Shown one piece after another: positions 33,804-42,282 of a DNA stretch of 64,000 bases (position 1 is the stretch's first letter; the number at the start of each line of letters is the position of its first letter). This DNA comes from an uncultured Croceicoccus sp. Lineage in GTDB: Bacteria > Pseudomonadota > Alphaproteobacteria > Sphingomonadales > Sphingomonadaceae. A model generated the notes under the pieces. That model worked only from the letters and a program-made list of their open reading frames with translations, was not told the origin of the DNA and did no database searches. The stretch spans positions 62,001 through 126,000 of the forward strand of contig NZ_CANMCP010000006.1 of NCBI RefSeq assembly GCF_947496385.1, read 5' to 3'. Made by a program: the position numbers and the translations under genes.

Positions 33804-33840
33804 CATTCGCGTTGCCCGCGGGCGGCGTGAATCGCCCGGG
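33786..33840 (+). promoter_or_regulatory. Candidate attenuator structure in the leuA leader
   Basis: Three overlapping pairings are visible. CGCGCC (33788-33793) pairs with GGGCGTG (33796-33802), overlapping the leader-peptide stop. CGGGC (33794-33798) pairs with GCCCG (33814-33818). CGGGCG (33818-33823) pairs with CGCCCG (33833-33838). The middle pairing excludes the outer two, as in amino-acid attenuators. No T-run follows the last hairpin, so the terminating mechanism is unclear. A second pair of palindromic GGCGCC repeats lies at about 33870-33888. Confidence 0.4.
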
Positions 33841-33907
33841 GGAACGACACGAACCATCGCCGCAGTCCGGCGCCACCGATCCGGCGCCATCGCAGTAGAG
33901 ATTTCCC

Positions 33908-35584
33908 ATGCCCATGCTTTCCGACCCTTCGGCCAAATATCGCAGGTTCCAGCCTGTCGCGCTCCATGATCGGACCTGGCCCTCCGCGGTCATCGAACAG
34001 CCGCCCCGCTGGCTTTCGACCGATATGCGCGACGGCAATCAGTCGCTGATCGATCCGATGGACAGCGTGAAGAAGAACCGCTTTTTCGACTTGCTGCTGT
34101 CCGTCGGATTGAAGGAGATCGAGATCGGCTTTCCCGCCGCCGGCGCGACCGAATTCGACTTCATCCAGGGTCTGGTCCGGAATGGACGCATCCCTGACGA
34201 CGTGCTGGTTCAGGTGCTGACCCAGTCGCGCGAGGATCTCATTCGCACCAGTTTCGAAAGCCTGGCCGGGGCGCGCGCCGCCATCGTACACCTGTACAAT
34301 GCCGTGTCGCCTGCGTGGCGGGACATCGTGTTCCGCATGACGAAGGACGAAGTGCGCGAGATCGCCGTCACCGGCGCGAAGATCATGCGCGACGAAGCGG
34401 CCAAGCGGCCCGATACCGACTGGCATTTCCAGTATTCGCCCGAGACGTTCTCGACCGCCGAACTCGATTTCAGCATTGCCTGCTGCGAAGCGGTCATGGA
34501 CGTCCTGCAACCGACGCCGGAGCGGCCGCTCATCCTCAACCTCCCCGCGACGGTGGAGGCTTCGACGCCGAACATCTACGCCGACCAGATCGAGTATTTC
34601 TGCCGCAACATACCCCGCCGCGACAGCGTCGTCGTCAGCCTGCACACCCATAACGACCGCGGCACCGGAGTCGCGGCGGCGGAACTCGGCCTGATGGCGG
34701 GTGCGGACCGGATCGAAGGCTGCCTGTTTGGCAATGGCGAGCGTACGGGCAATTGCTGTCTCGTGACGATGGCGCTCAACATGTACACGCAGGGCGTCGA
34801 TCCCGGCCTTGATTTTTCGGACATCGATGCGGTCATCGAGACGGTCGAATATTGCAACCAGATCCCGGTGCATCAACGCCACCCGTATGGCGGGGAGCTC
34901 GTCTTCACCGCCTTTTCCGGCAGCCATCAGGACGCGATCAAGAAAGGGTTCGAGGCGCACGAGCAACAGAACGACGAAACCTGGCGCGTGCCGTACCTGC
35001 CGATCGACCCCGCCGATCTGGGCCGCAATTACGAGGCAGTGATCCGCGTCAACTCGCAGAGCGGCAAGGGCGGTTTTGCCTGGGTGCTCGAACAGGATCG
35101 CGGGCTCAAACTGCCCAAGCGGATGCAGGCACATTTTTCGAAAGCGGTGCAAAGGCTTGCCGACGAAAAGAAACAGGAAGTCACCGCGCAGGATATCTGG
35201 GATGCGTTCCGCAGCGAATATCACCTGTCGCGGCCGCGCCATTTCCACCTTGTCGATTACGAGGAATCGCGCGCGGCGGACGGCACGCGTACCTTTGCCG
35301 GAACCATCGCCGTCGCGGGCAAGGAGCGCAGCGTTTCGGGCCGGGGCAACGGCCTCATATCCTCGGTCGTGGCGACATTGCGCGAAAGCTTCGATGTCAC
35401 GCTCGAAGTGCTCGATTACAGCGAGCACGCCCTGTCGAAGGGGTCGGATGCCCGCGCGGCCGCCTATGTCGAGTGCATGACAAAGGACGGGCGAACGATC
35501 TGGGGCGTGGGCATTGACGAGGATGTCGCGACCGCAAGCGTGCGCGCGATCCTCAGTGCCGGGAATTCCGCCGTTTCGGCCTAG
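33908..35584 (+). CDS. leuA: 2-isopropylmalate synthase (LeuA type 2)
   Basis: The 558-residue protein is the long LeuA2 form. The HMGL-like TIM barrel (about 30-310) has '[18 protein letters not shown]', '[10 protein letters not shown]' and '[20 protein letters not shown]', then '[13 protein letters not shown]' with the metal-binding residues. A C-terminal leucine-sensing LeuA dimer domain (about 430-555) follows. It condenses acetyl-CoA and 2-oxoisovalerate, the first committed step to leucine, using the 2-oxoisovalerate made by the ilvBNC genes just upstream. Expression is probably attenuated by the leader at 33738. Its TAG overlaps the stop of the convergent AHH gene. Confidence 0.98.
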   Translation: MPMLSDPSAKYRRFQPVALHDRTWPSAVIEQPPRWLSTDMRDGNQSLIDPMDSVKKNRFFDLLLSVGLKEIEIGFPAAGATEFDFIQGLVRNGRIPDDVLVQVLTQSREDLIRTSFESLAGARAAIVHLYNAVSPAWRDIVFRMTKDEVREIAVTGAKIMRDEAAKRPDTDWHFQYSPETFSTAELDFSIACCEAVMDVLQPTPERPLILNLPATVEASTPNIYADQIEYFCRNIPRRDSVVVSLHTHNDRGTGVAAAELGLMAGADRIEGCLFGNGERTGNCCLVTMALNMYTQGVDPGLDFSDIDAVIETVEYCNQIPVHQRHPYGGELVFTAFSGSHQDAIKKGFEAHEQQNDETWRVPYLPIDPADLGRNYEAVIRVNSQSGKGGFAWVLEQDRGLKLPKRMQAHFSKAVQRLADEKKQEVTAQDIWDAFRSEYHLSRPRHFHLVDYEESRAADGTRTFAGTIAVAGKERSVSGRGNGLISSVVATLRESFDVTLEVLDYSEHALSKGSDARAAAYVECMTKDGRTIWGVGIDEDVATASVRAILSAGNSAVSA

Positions 35585-36168
35585 CCGACCTTTCCGCATA
35601 CGGGGATGGTCGCGATGCCGCGGTCCGGATCCTCGTATGCGGTAACGCTCCACAGCTGCTCCGCCATGGCGTCGAGCGTGCCGAAATCGATCCCGTGGCC
35701 AACCGGATCGCGCCGGTTCAGCGTGAGCGGAGAGTTCCCCTCGCGCGACAGGCGCCGGCGCAAGGCTTTTTGAAGGAGCCGCAACCGGCCCGCCGCCTCG
35801 CAATCGGCGAAAGCGGGTCTCGACTGCCCCCTCGCCCAGGAGGATTCGATGGCTCCTACCCGCTCGCCGACCGCATCGCTATACTCGCGGTGCGGACCGC
35901 GGTGGAGCGGCAGGTTTTCCTTTGCCGCGATGGTTTCGGTCGCGGGGAGCAGGACGCCGTTGAAATGGAAATCGTCGAAGGATACGCCATGACGGCGCAT
36001 CGCCGTCCAGAACGGCGCGAGCGAAGAAATAGCCGACAATTGCCGCGGTAACAGATGGTGTTTCTGCCACCCGGGTTTGAACCCCGGGTCGGATGGACGA
36101 TTGACGCGTCCAAATGAAATCCCCTTCCGGCAATCTGGAGCTGGCTGCGACCACTGCTCATATCCCAA
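35581..36168 (-). CDS. AHH-type putative HNH-fold nuclease
   Basis: A TTG start at 36168 is supported by AGGAG six bases upstream and gives 195 residues. After a short basic lead comes '[20 protein letters not shown]', then '[20 protein letters not shown]' and '[17 protein letters not shown]'. This is the AHH pattern (paired His, NG-xx-LP, later LHRGxH) of predicted nucleases found at the ends of polymorphic toxins. Here it stands alone without signal peptide or delivery domain. It lies 48 bases downstream of a 218-aa gene of unknown function, which could be an immunity or regulatory partner. Activity is inferred. Confidence 0.7.
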   Translation of the reverse strand: MGYEQWSQPAPDCRKGISFGRVNRPSDPGFKPGWQKHHLLPRQLSAISSLAPFWTAMRRHGVSFDDFHFNGVLLPATETIAAKENLPLHRGPHREYSDAVGERVGAIESSWARGQSRPAFADCEAAGRLRLLQKALRRRLSREGNSPLTLNRRDPVGHGIDFGTLDAMAEQLWSVTAYEDPDRGIATIPVCGKVG

Positions 36169-36216
36169 GATAGTCTCCTGCTTCTGCGATACGCAAAGGC
36201 TTATCTTAACCGGATA

Positions 36217-36873
36217 TTATCGCAATAAGTAAACAATGTTATAATCTCGCTTCGGCTGAACGCGAAATTTTCCCATGCCATCGATTTCGACCCCCGATTC
36301 ATCCTCCGAGAGTCCCTCGCGGATGATGTGATCGATGAAACGCGTCGCCACCTTTGCCTGTTGCGCATGGCTCATGCCCGGTGCGGGCGCCACGGCAACC
36401 TCCCACCCGGTGAGCGCGCGCACCCCCACGCTTTGCATGACGCCGTTTTCATCGAGGTGGAGCGCCGTCAGGCCGAGCGCCGGAAACGCCCCCCCGTCGA
36501 GCCAGCTTTGCGCGACACTGCGGAAATAGCCGACGCCCATCGCCGTGCGCGCCCTCGCCCACCCCACGGCGAGGCATCCCGCGGTCTCGGAAATACGCAA
36601 GGCCGCTGCGACCTGGTCGCGCAATCCGTTCAATCCCTCATTCTCCGATCGCAGCAGGAAGCAGACCGCATTCGCCAAGGTCGCGCCCTCGACCCCGAAG
36701 AGGTAGCGCGGATGCACGCATTCGCTCTGCCCGATGGACACGGGCGACAACAGGCCCGCCACCGCCGGGGGCAGCGAAGAGATGTCGGTCCTGTCTCGGT
36801 CGAAGAAGATCATGAGTCCGTTTTCGTTGATCGTTTCAATCTCCGGTGACGAGCGCGCCTTCCGATCAGACAT
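36217..36873 (-). CDS. Hypothetical protein, possible partner of the AHH gene
   Basis: The 218-residue protein is soluble, with no signal peptide or membrane helix. It has an alpha/beta character: 'GLMIFFDRDRTDISSLPPAV', 'GVEGATLANAVCFLLRSENE', 'FPALGLTALHLDENGVMQSV' and a C-terminal 'AKVATRFIDHIIREG'. I cannot name its family; a loose likeness to DUF4261 (immunity-like) proteins is only an impression. The ATG is preceded by AAAGG and directly by the palindrome GGTTATAACC (36874-36883), a possible operator or extended -10. The flanking intergenic DNA is distinctly AT-rich compared with the rest of the window. Confidence 0.7.
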   Translation of the reverse strand: MSDRKARSSPEIETINENGLMIFFDRDRTDISSLPPAVAGLLSPVSIGQSECVHPRYLFGVEGATLANAVCFLLRSENEGLNGLRDQVAAALRISETAGCLAVGWARARTAMGVGYFRSVAQSWLDGGAFPALGLTALHLDENGVMQSVGVRALTGWEVAVAPAPGMSHAQQAKVATRFIDHIIREGLSEDESGVEIDGMGKFRVQPKRDYNIVYLLR

Positions 36874-36991
36874 GGTTATAACCTTTGTTGCGAATTATCG
36901 TCGCTAACGACATACCCGCCCTCAGGTCGAGATTAGTTTACATACATGTCCATAATGGTTCAGATTTTGCGCAATCGCCCCTCTTCGCAGA

Positions 36992-37486
36992 TCAGAAAAT
37001 GCCCATCCGCAACCCCTCGCCCATGGCGGCGCCGAGCTCTTCGCATCGCGCGACCTGTTCCGGGGCGATCGTCTTGGGCGCGAGGATGGACGCCGCATCC
37101 TGCGCATCGCAATTCACGATAAGCGGGTCGGCCACACGCTTCAGCCGCCAGCCCGCCGCGATCCGGTCGATCTGCCGCGTGGCGCCCTCCCCGTCGGATC
37201 CCGCCGAAATCGCGGTCGCATAGGCACGCCCCTCGATCCGGCCGAGCACGGGGTAATAGCACCTGTCGAAGAACTCCTTCATCATGCCCGACATGGTGGC
37301 GAGGTTTTCCGGGCACGCAAAAAGATAGGCCTTCGCTTTCAGCACGTCGTCCGGTTGCGCATCGCGCGCTCGCACGACCCGCGCATCGCCGTCCGCGCCC
37401 TTCGACGCGGCGTCGGCCATCGCCTCGGCCGCGCCGGTGCGGCTGTGCCAGACGATCAGCAATGGCGCTTCCGGGTTCATGGTCAT
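36992..37486 (-). CDS. Flavodoxin-like NAD(P)H-dependent FMN reductase
   Basis: The start at 37486 gives 164 residues with AAGGTG upstream. The flavodoxin fold is indicated by the phosphate-binding loop 'IVWHSRTGAAEAMADAA'. 'YLFACPENLATMSGMMKEFFDRCYYP' and 'ATAISAGSDGEGATRQIDRI' follow. These are characteristic of the NADPH-dependent FMN reductase/flavodoxin group. The likely role is electron transfer or quinone/flavin reduction; no partner is evident. A start at 37508 is an alternative. It is divergent from recJ. Confidence 0.85.
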   Translation of the reverse strand: MTMNPEAPLLIVWHSRTGAAEAMADAASKGADGDARVVRARDAQPDDVLKAKAYLFACPENLATMSGMMKEFFDRCYYPVLGRIEGRAYATAISAGSDGEGATRQIDRIAAGWRLKRVADPLIVNCDAQDAASILAPKTIAPEQVARCEELGAAMGEGLRMGIF

Positions 37487-37606
37487 CTGCGCATCACCTT
37501 GGATCATCGAAAGGGCGCCCGCGCGACGCCGGCGGAAGGACAATAATTTATCCCGTCCGGCCATAGCACGATTTCGCTCGCACCGGCATTGCTGTAATCC
37601 CATGGC

Positions 37607-39403
37607 ATGGCAATACTTACCAATGGTTACGTGTGCGGCGTCGAACACTCTCTTTCCGGCCGGGCATGGCGGTGGCGCGGGGGCAATGTCGATTGCGCCG
37701 CCGCGGACGAGGCAGGCTCTGCGGAGCTGGTGACACAGCTGCTGTTATCGCGCGGTGTCTCGGTGGAAGATATGGACCGCCACCGCTCGCCGACGATGCG
37801 CGGGTTCCTTCCCGACCCGTCGATCTTCGCCGACATGGAAAACGCGGCGGACCGGCTGGCGCAGGCGGTGCTCGCACGCGAGGCGATGACGATCTACGGC
37901 GATTACGATGTCGATGGCGCGACCAGCGCGGCGCTGATGATCCGGGTGCTGCGGATGCTCGGCGCCGATCCGGGGCATTACATCCCCGATCGCCTGCTCG
38001 AAGGATACGGCCCGTCGGGCGAGGCGCTGGTCCGGCTCGGCGAGCAGGGCAGCAGCCTTGTCGTCACTGTCGATTGCGGCGCAATGGCGTATGAGGCGCT
38101 CGACATGGCGCACGATGCGGGCGTCGATGTCATCGTCGTCGATCACCACAAATGCAGCAGCGTCCTGCCCCGCGCAGCCGCGCTGGTGAACCCGAACCGG
38201 CTCGACGAATGCGACGAGGCGGCGGCGCACGGGCACCTCGCCGCGGTCGGGGTCGCGTTCCTCCTCTCGGTCGCGCTGGTGCGCAAATTGCGTGCGCGCG
38301 GCTATTTCGCCGACCGCGCGGAACCCGATCTCATGGCGCTGCTCGACCTCGTGGCGCTGGGCACGGTGGCCGATGTGGCGGCGCTGCACGGATTGAACCG
38401 GGCCTTCGTGGCGCAGGGGCTGAAGATCATGGCACGGCGGCAGAATGTCGGGCTGTCCGCGCTCATCGACGCGAGCCGGTTGAAACGTGCGCCGGTGTGC
38501 AGCGATCTCGGCTTCGCGCTCGGCCCGCGGATCAATGCTGCGGGCCGCATCGGCGAATCCACGCTGGGCGTGCGCCTGCTGACCACCGAAGATCCGGAAG
38601 AGGCTGCCGAGATCGCCGACCGGCTCGACGCGCTGAACGAAGAACGGCGCGGGGTCGAGGCCGAGGTGCAGGAGGCCGCGGAGCAGCAGCTCGCCGCGCA
38701 GCATAATCGCGCCGTGGTCGTGATCGCGGGGCATGGCTGGCATCCCGGCGTGATCGGGATTGTCGCGGGCCGCATCAAGGAAAAGGCGGGCCGGCCCGCG
38801 CTCATCATCGCGATGCAGGACGACGACGAGGGCGCGCTGATCGGCAAGGGTTCGGGCCGGTCGATTCCGGGCGTCGATATCGGCGCCGCGGTCATCGCCG
38901 CGCGCGATGCAGGGCTTGTCATGCAGGGCGGCGGCCATGCGATGGCGGCGGGGCTGACCATCGCGGCGGAGAAGCTGGACGCGTTCCGTGATTTCCTCGA
39001 CGAGCGGCTGTCCCGCGAGGTGGAGCGCGCGCGCACCTCGCTAACGACGACGATCGACCTCTCGCTCGCACCGGGCGGATTGCAGCCCGCGCTTGTCGAT
39101 ACGCTCGAAAGCGCGGGCCCTTACGGCGTCGGCTGGCCCTCTCCCCGGGTCGCGGTCGGGCCGGTGAGGCTGGTGAAGGCCGATGTCGTGGGCAACGGCC
39201 ACGTGCGCATCATCGCGGCCGGACAGGACGGCGCCCGCTTCAAGGGCATCGCCTTTCGCGCCGAGGAAACCGAACTTGGGCAGGCCCTGCTTCACGGCTC
39301 TGCCGGGCGCAGGGTCTGGCTCGCCGGGCGGGCGAAAATCGACGATTGGGGCCGCGTTCCCGCGGTCGAATTGCATGTCGAGGATGCGGCCTGGGCGGGT
39401 TAG
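37607..39403 (+). CDS. recJ: Single-stranded-DNA-specific exonuclease RecJ
   Basis: The 598-residue protein has the DHH phosphoesterase motifs 'IYGDYDVDGATSAALM' (I), 'VVTVDCGA' (II), 'VIVVDHHKC' (III) and 'LDLVALGTVADVAAL' (IV). The DHHA1 motif 'GGGHAMAAGLTI' follows, with an OB-like C-terminal domain. It degrades ssDNA 5' to 3' in recombination and mismatch/base excision repair. The ATG at 37607 has no strong SD. It lies upstream of the tRNA-Glu pair. Confidence 0.97.
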   Translation: MAILTNGYVCGVEHSLSGRAWRWRGGNVDCAAADEAGSAELVTQLLLSRGVSVEDMDRHRSPTMRGFLPDPSIFADMENAADRLAQAVLAREAMTIYGDYDVDGATSAALMIRVLRMLGADPGHYIPDRLLEGYGPSGEALVRLGEQGSSLVVTVDCGAMAYEALDMAHDAGVDVIVVDHHKCSSVLPRAAALVNPNRLDECDEAAAHGHLAAVGVAFLLSVALVRKLRARGYFADRAEPDLMALLDLVALGTVADVAALHGLNRAFVAQGLKIMARRQNVGLSALIDASRLKRAPVCSDLGFALGPRINAAGRIGESTLGVRLLTTEDPEEAAEIADRLDALNEERRGVEAEVQEAAEQQLAAQHNRAVVVIAGHGWHPGVIGIVAGRIKEKAGRPALIIAMQDDDEGALIGKGSGRSIPGVDIGAAVIAARDAGLVMQGGGHAMAAGLTIAAEKLDAFRDFLDERLSREVERARTSLTTTIDLSLAPGGLQPALVDTLESAGPYGVGWPSPRVAVGPVRLVKADVVGNGHVRIIAAGQDGARFKGIAFRAEETELGQALLHGSAGRRVWLAGRAKIDDWGRVPAVELHVEDAAWAG

Positions 39404-39435
39404 AAAAGAAAATTGCGTTTCCTCGCAATTCACCC

Positions 39436-39464
39436 TTGACCGCCCGGCTCATCCTTCGTAATTG
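39436..39464 (+). promoter_or_regulatory. Sigma-70-type promoter for tRNA-Glu
   Basis: TTGACC (39436-39441), a 17-bp spacer and TAATTG (39459-39464) place a start point about 12 bases before the first tRNA-Glu. A weak stem-loop (AATTGCG / CGCAATT, 39411-39430) after recJ precedes it. Confidence 0.55.
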
Positions 39465-39483
39465 CGCGGCCTGCACCGGACGT

Positions 39484-39558
39484 GGCCCCTTCGTCTAGCG
39501 GTTAGGACGCGGCCCTTTCACGGCTGAAACACGGGTTCGATTCCCGTAGGGGTCACCA
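39484..39558 (+). tRNA. tRNA-Glu (anticodon UUC)
   Basis: The acceptor stem GGCCCCT pairs with AGGGGTC. The D-arm is TCTAGCGGTTAGGAC. The anticodon loop CTTTCAC gives anticodon TTC at about 39517-39519. The T-arm ACGGGTTCGATTCCCGT is canonical and CCA is encoded. It decodes GAA/GAG. Confidence 0.97.
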
Positions 39559-39608
39559 CCGGTGCACAGATATTCCCGACCCCTCGCGGCCCTGCCGCCG
39601 GTCGGCAA

Positions 39609-39683
39609 GGCCCCTTCGTCTAGCGGTTAGGACGCGGCCCTCTCACGGCTGAAACACGGGTTCGATTCCCGTAGGGGTCACCA
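39609..39683 (+). tRNA. tRNA-Glu (anticodon CUC)
   Basis: This has the same acceptor, D- and T-arms as the copy at 39484, but the anticodon loop is CTCTCAC, so the anticodon is CTC, specific for GAG. CCA is encoded. It lies 50 bases after the first copy, so the two are probably one transcript. They differ by a single base, indicating a duplication followed by a T-to-C change at position 34. Confidence 0.97.
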
Positions 39684-39764
39684 CTGCGGTGCGTCGCTTC
39701 GAACGATCGCCCGGTCTTCTCCGACACCTTGCATCGCGGGATATGCGGCTGTAGCGAGAAACGT

Positions 39765-40505
39765 GTGCTCAAATCGCTTTTTAAGCTGAACCCGGATATT
39801 GATCGGATCGCGCTGGCCCGCCGCTTTGCGCAGGACAGCCGTGTACAAATTCGCAACGTATTGACCGACGAAAGCGCGCGCGAAATTCGCCACGTGCTCC
39901 AATCGGCGACCCCCTGGGGTCTCGCCTGGCAGGCAGGGAGCGATGGACCGAAGCTGATGCGTGCGGACCAATTGCGCGATCCAGAGCATCGCGGCCGTCT
40001 GCAGACCATGATGGAAAGCACGCACAAGGCCGCTGCGAGCCGGGGAGAAGATTACGCTTTCCGCTTTTGCAGCTATCCCATGCTCGATGCCTATCGCGAA
40101 AAATGGGCCGAGGGAAGTGCGCAGGACATCCTGCTCGAACATCTCAATACGCAGGAATATCTTGGACTTCTCCGCGATGTAACCGGCATCGACGCGTTGA
40201 AGAAGGCCGACGCGCAGGCCACGTTTTACGGACCAAACCATTTCCTCGCCACACACGACGACAGCCACGTGGCCGAAGGGTGGCGCGTTGCCTATGTCCT
40301 CAATTTCGCGGATGCCGACTGGCGCCCGGAATGGGGGGGGTATCTGAACTTTCACGACGAGGATGGAGACATCGTCGCGGGATGGAAGCCGCGCTTCAAC
40401 GCGCTTAATCTCTTCCTCGTGCCACAACGTCACGCGGTGGCTTATGTCCCCCCCTTCGCGCCCGCCGGGCGTTTCGCGATCACGGGATGGGCACGCGACC
40501 GGTGA
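39765..40505 (+). CDS. 2OG-Fe(II) oxygenase (prolyl-hydroxylase-like)
   Basis: The GTG at 39765 gives 246 residues beginning 'MLKSLFKLNPDIDRIALARR', a familiar start for this group in sphingomonads. The double-stranded beta helix has the iron motif in 'HDDSHVAEGWRVAYVLNFA', then 'EWGGYLNFHDEDG', the distal His in 'VPQRHAVAYVPPF', and the 2OG-binding Arg in 'GRFAITGWAR'. The substrate is unknown. It overlaps the next gene (TPR/2OG) by 19 bases, and the pair faces a TonB-dependent receptor gene. An upstream TTG at 39729 is possible but less likely. Confidence 0.85.
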   Translation: MLKSLFKLNPDIDRIALARRFAQDSRVQIRNVLTDESAREIRHVLQSATPWGLAWQAGSDGPKLMRADQLRDPEHRGRLQTMMESTHKAAASRGEDYAFRFCSYPMLDAYREKWAEGSAQDILLEHLNTQEYLGLLRDVTGIDALKKADAQATFYGPNHFLATHDDSHVAEGWRVAYVLNFADADWRPEWGGYLNFHDEDGDIVAGWKPRFNALNLFLVPQRHAVAYVPPFAPAGRFAITGWARDR

Positions 40506-42175
40506 AGGCCGCGGATCTGGCGAGCCTGCGGGAACAGGCGCTCGCGGCGGAACGTGCCGGGGACGGCGATACCGCGATGCAGATGATGGTCCGCGCGGTG
40601 GAATTGGCGGGCGATCACGCCGCGCTCTTGAATAGTGCGGGCGGGTTGGCGCTCCGGCTCGACCGGCGCGAAAATGCGCTGGCATGGTATCGCAAGGCTT
40701 TTCGACTGGCGCCGGATTCCATCGAATATGCCACCAATTTCGCCATCGCGCTTCATCGCTTCGGCCATCATGACGAAGCGCTGGCATCGCTTTCCGGTTT
40801 CGAGTTCAGTGCGCAACGCGATGCGCGCTATTTTGCGACGCGGGGTCATGTCGAACGCGCGCTTTCCCTCCTCGACGATGCGGCGGAAAGCTACGACGGG
40901 GCACTGTCATTACAGCCGGATCATGCGCGAGCGATGCACGGACGGGCGCGGATCGCCCTCGAACGGGCGGATGACGATGTGGTCGCGCGATACGAAGCGG
41001 CGCTGCGCTTGAACGCAAACGACCCGGAACTCTTGCTCGGATATGCGCAGGCTCTCGAAATTACCGGCCGGAATGACGATGCGCTCGCCCTCTCGGAGCG
41101 TTTGAACGCAGCCGCTCCGCGCTGGACCGATGCGCTTTCCCAAACGGCGCAATTGCGTCTTGCGCGCGGCGATGACGATTTTACCGCGCCTTACCATGAG
41201 GCGGCACTTCGCGCGCCGGACGATGCTGCGATACGACTGGAGTGGGCGCGGCAATTGGCAGGGCTGGACCGCTTTGCCGAGGCAGCGGATGTCGCGGCCA
41301 ACGCACGACGTGATTTTCCCGGCGACCCGCGCTTTGCCTTGCTGGAGGCGGTTCACGCTGGCGAGGCGGGCGACGACGCGCGCGGGGGTGCAATTTTTGC
41401 CGAGTTGCCAGAGCGAAATGCCACGCGCGACCTTCACGAAGCGCGTCACTGGATACGACTGGGCGATCCTGAACAGGCGGAAGCCCTCCTGATGCGCGTT
41501 CTGGACGAACGCCCTTTCGATATAGGCGCATGGGCGCTTCGTTCGATTTGCTGGCGTCTGTCAGGGGATAGCCAGCTGGAATGGCTGCATGGTCAGGATA
41601 CGCTGGTGCAGCGACTTCCCCTCCCCCTCGAACCGCAATCGCTACGAACGGTATGCGCGGTTCTCCATGCGCTTCACGAACGGTCCTCCCTGCCTCTCGG
41701 CCAATCGGTGCGGGGCGGTAGCCAGACGCGCGGGCGGCTTTTCGCCCGCTCGACGCCTGAGATCATAAGGCTTCACCGCTCCGTCATGGAGGCGCTGGAT
41801 TGCTATCGCGCGGCGCTGCCCGATCGCGATGACCGGCACCCCCTGCTTCGATTGCGTGACACACCCTGGCGAACCGATGGATCCTGGTCGGTCCGTCTGA
41901 ATGCCTCTGGCTTTCATGCCGCGCATATTCATCCGAAGGGATGCGTGTCCTCCGCAATCCATCTGGAGCTTCCCGACACGGACGGGATGGATCGCGCCGG
42001 ATGGCTCGAACTTGGAAGACCGCCGCGCGACCTGCGGCTGAACCTGCCGCCGGAGCGCATGGTCGAACCACGGCGCGCGCATCTCGTTCTCTTCCCCAGC
42101 ACGCTTTATCACGGCACGCGACCTTTTGAAGGCGGCCAGCGTATGACCGTGGCCTTCGACGTCGTACCCCGCTGA
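40487..42175 (+). CDS. TPR protein with C-terminal putative 2OG-Fe(II) oxygenase domain
   Basis: The 562-residue protein has about eight tetratricopeptide-like helices in its first 360 residues (for example 'LNSAGGLALRLDRRENALAWYRKAFRLAPD' type repeats). The C-terminal domain resembles the 2OG-FeII_Oxy_5 family: 'FHAAHIHPKGCVSSAIHLEL', 'LFPSTLYHGTRPFEGGQRMT' and 'VAFDV'. Iron ligands are likely His in 'AAHIHPKG' and His in 'LYHGTRP'. It may hydroxylate a protein or peptide bound by the TPRs. It overlaps the upstream oxygenase gene and is probably co-translated. Substrate inference is speculative. Confidence 0.85.
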   Translation: MGTRPVKAADLASLREQALAAERAGDGDTAMQMMVRAVELAGDHAALLNSAGGLALRLDRRENALAWYRKAFRLAPDSIEYATNFAIALHRFGHHDEALASLSGFEFSAQRDARYFATRGHVERALSLLDDAAESYDGALSLQPDHARAMHGRARIALERADDDVVARYEAALRLNANDPELLLGYAQALEITGRNDDALALSERLNAAAPRWTDALSQTAQLRLARGDDDFTAPYHEAALRAPDDAAIRLEWARQLAGLDRFAEAADVAANARRDFPGDPRFALLEAVHAGEAGDDARGGAIFAELPERNATRDLHEARHWIRLGDPEQAEALLMRVLDERPFDIGAWALRSICWRLSGDSQLEWLHGQDTLVQRLPLPLEPQSLRTVCAVLHALHERSSLPLGQSVRGGSQTRGRLFARSTPEIIRLHRSVMEALDCYRAALPDRDDRHPLLRLRDTPWRTDGSWSVRLNASGFHAAHIHPKGCVSSAIHLELPDTDGMDRAGWLELGRPPRDLRLNLPPERMVEPRRAHLVLFPSTLYHGTRPFEGGQRMTVAFDVVPR

Positions 42176-42218
42176 ACAAAAATCGGATGCGCTTTTCGGG
42201 CGTTTCAAACCTGGAATG

Positions 42219-42251
42219 AAAAAGGGCGGCGGCACCTGAGTGCCACCGCCC
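42219..42251 (-). terminator. Intrinsic terminator of the TonB-dependent receptor gene
   Basis: On the minus strand GGGCGGTGGCAC pairs with GTGCCGCCGCCC (one wobble pair, loop TCAG) and is followed by TTTTT. It lies 31 bases past the receptor stop. Confidence 0.88.
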
Positions 42252-42282
42252 TATCCATTCGATCGGATCCGATCCGGTGGGA

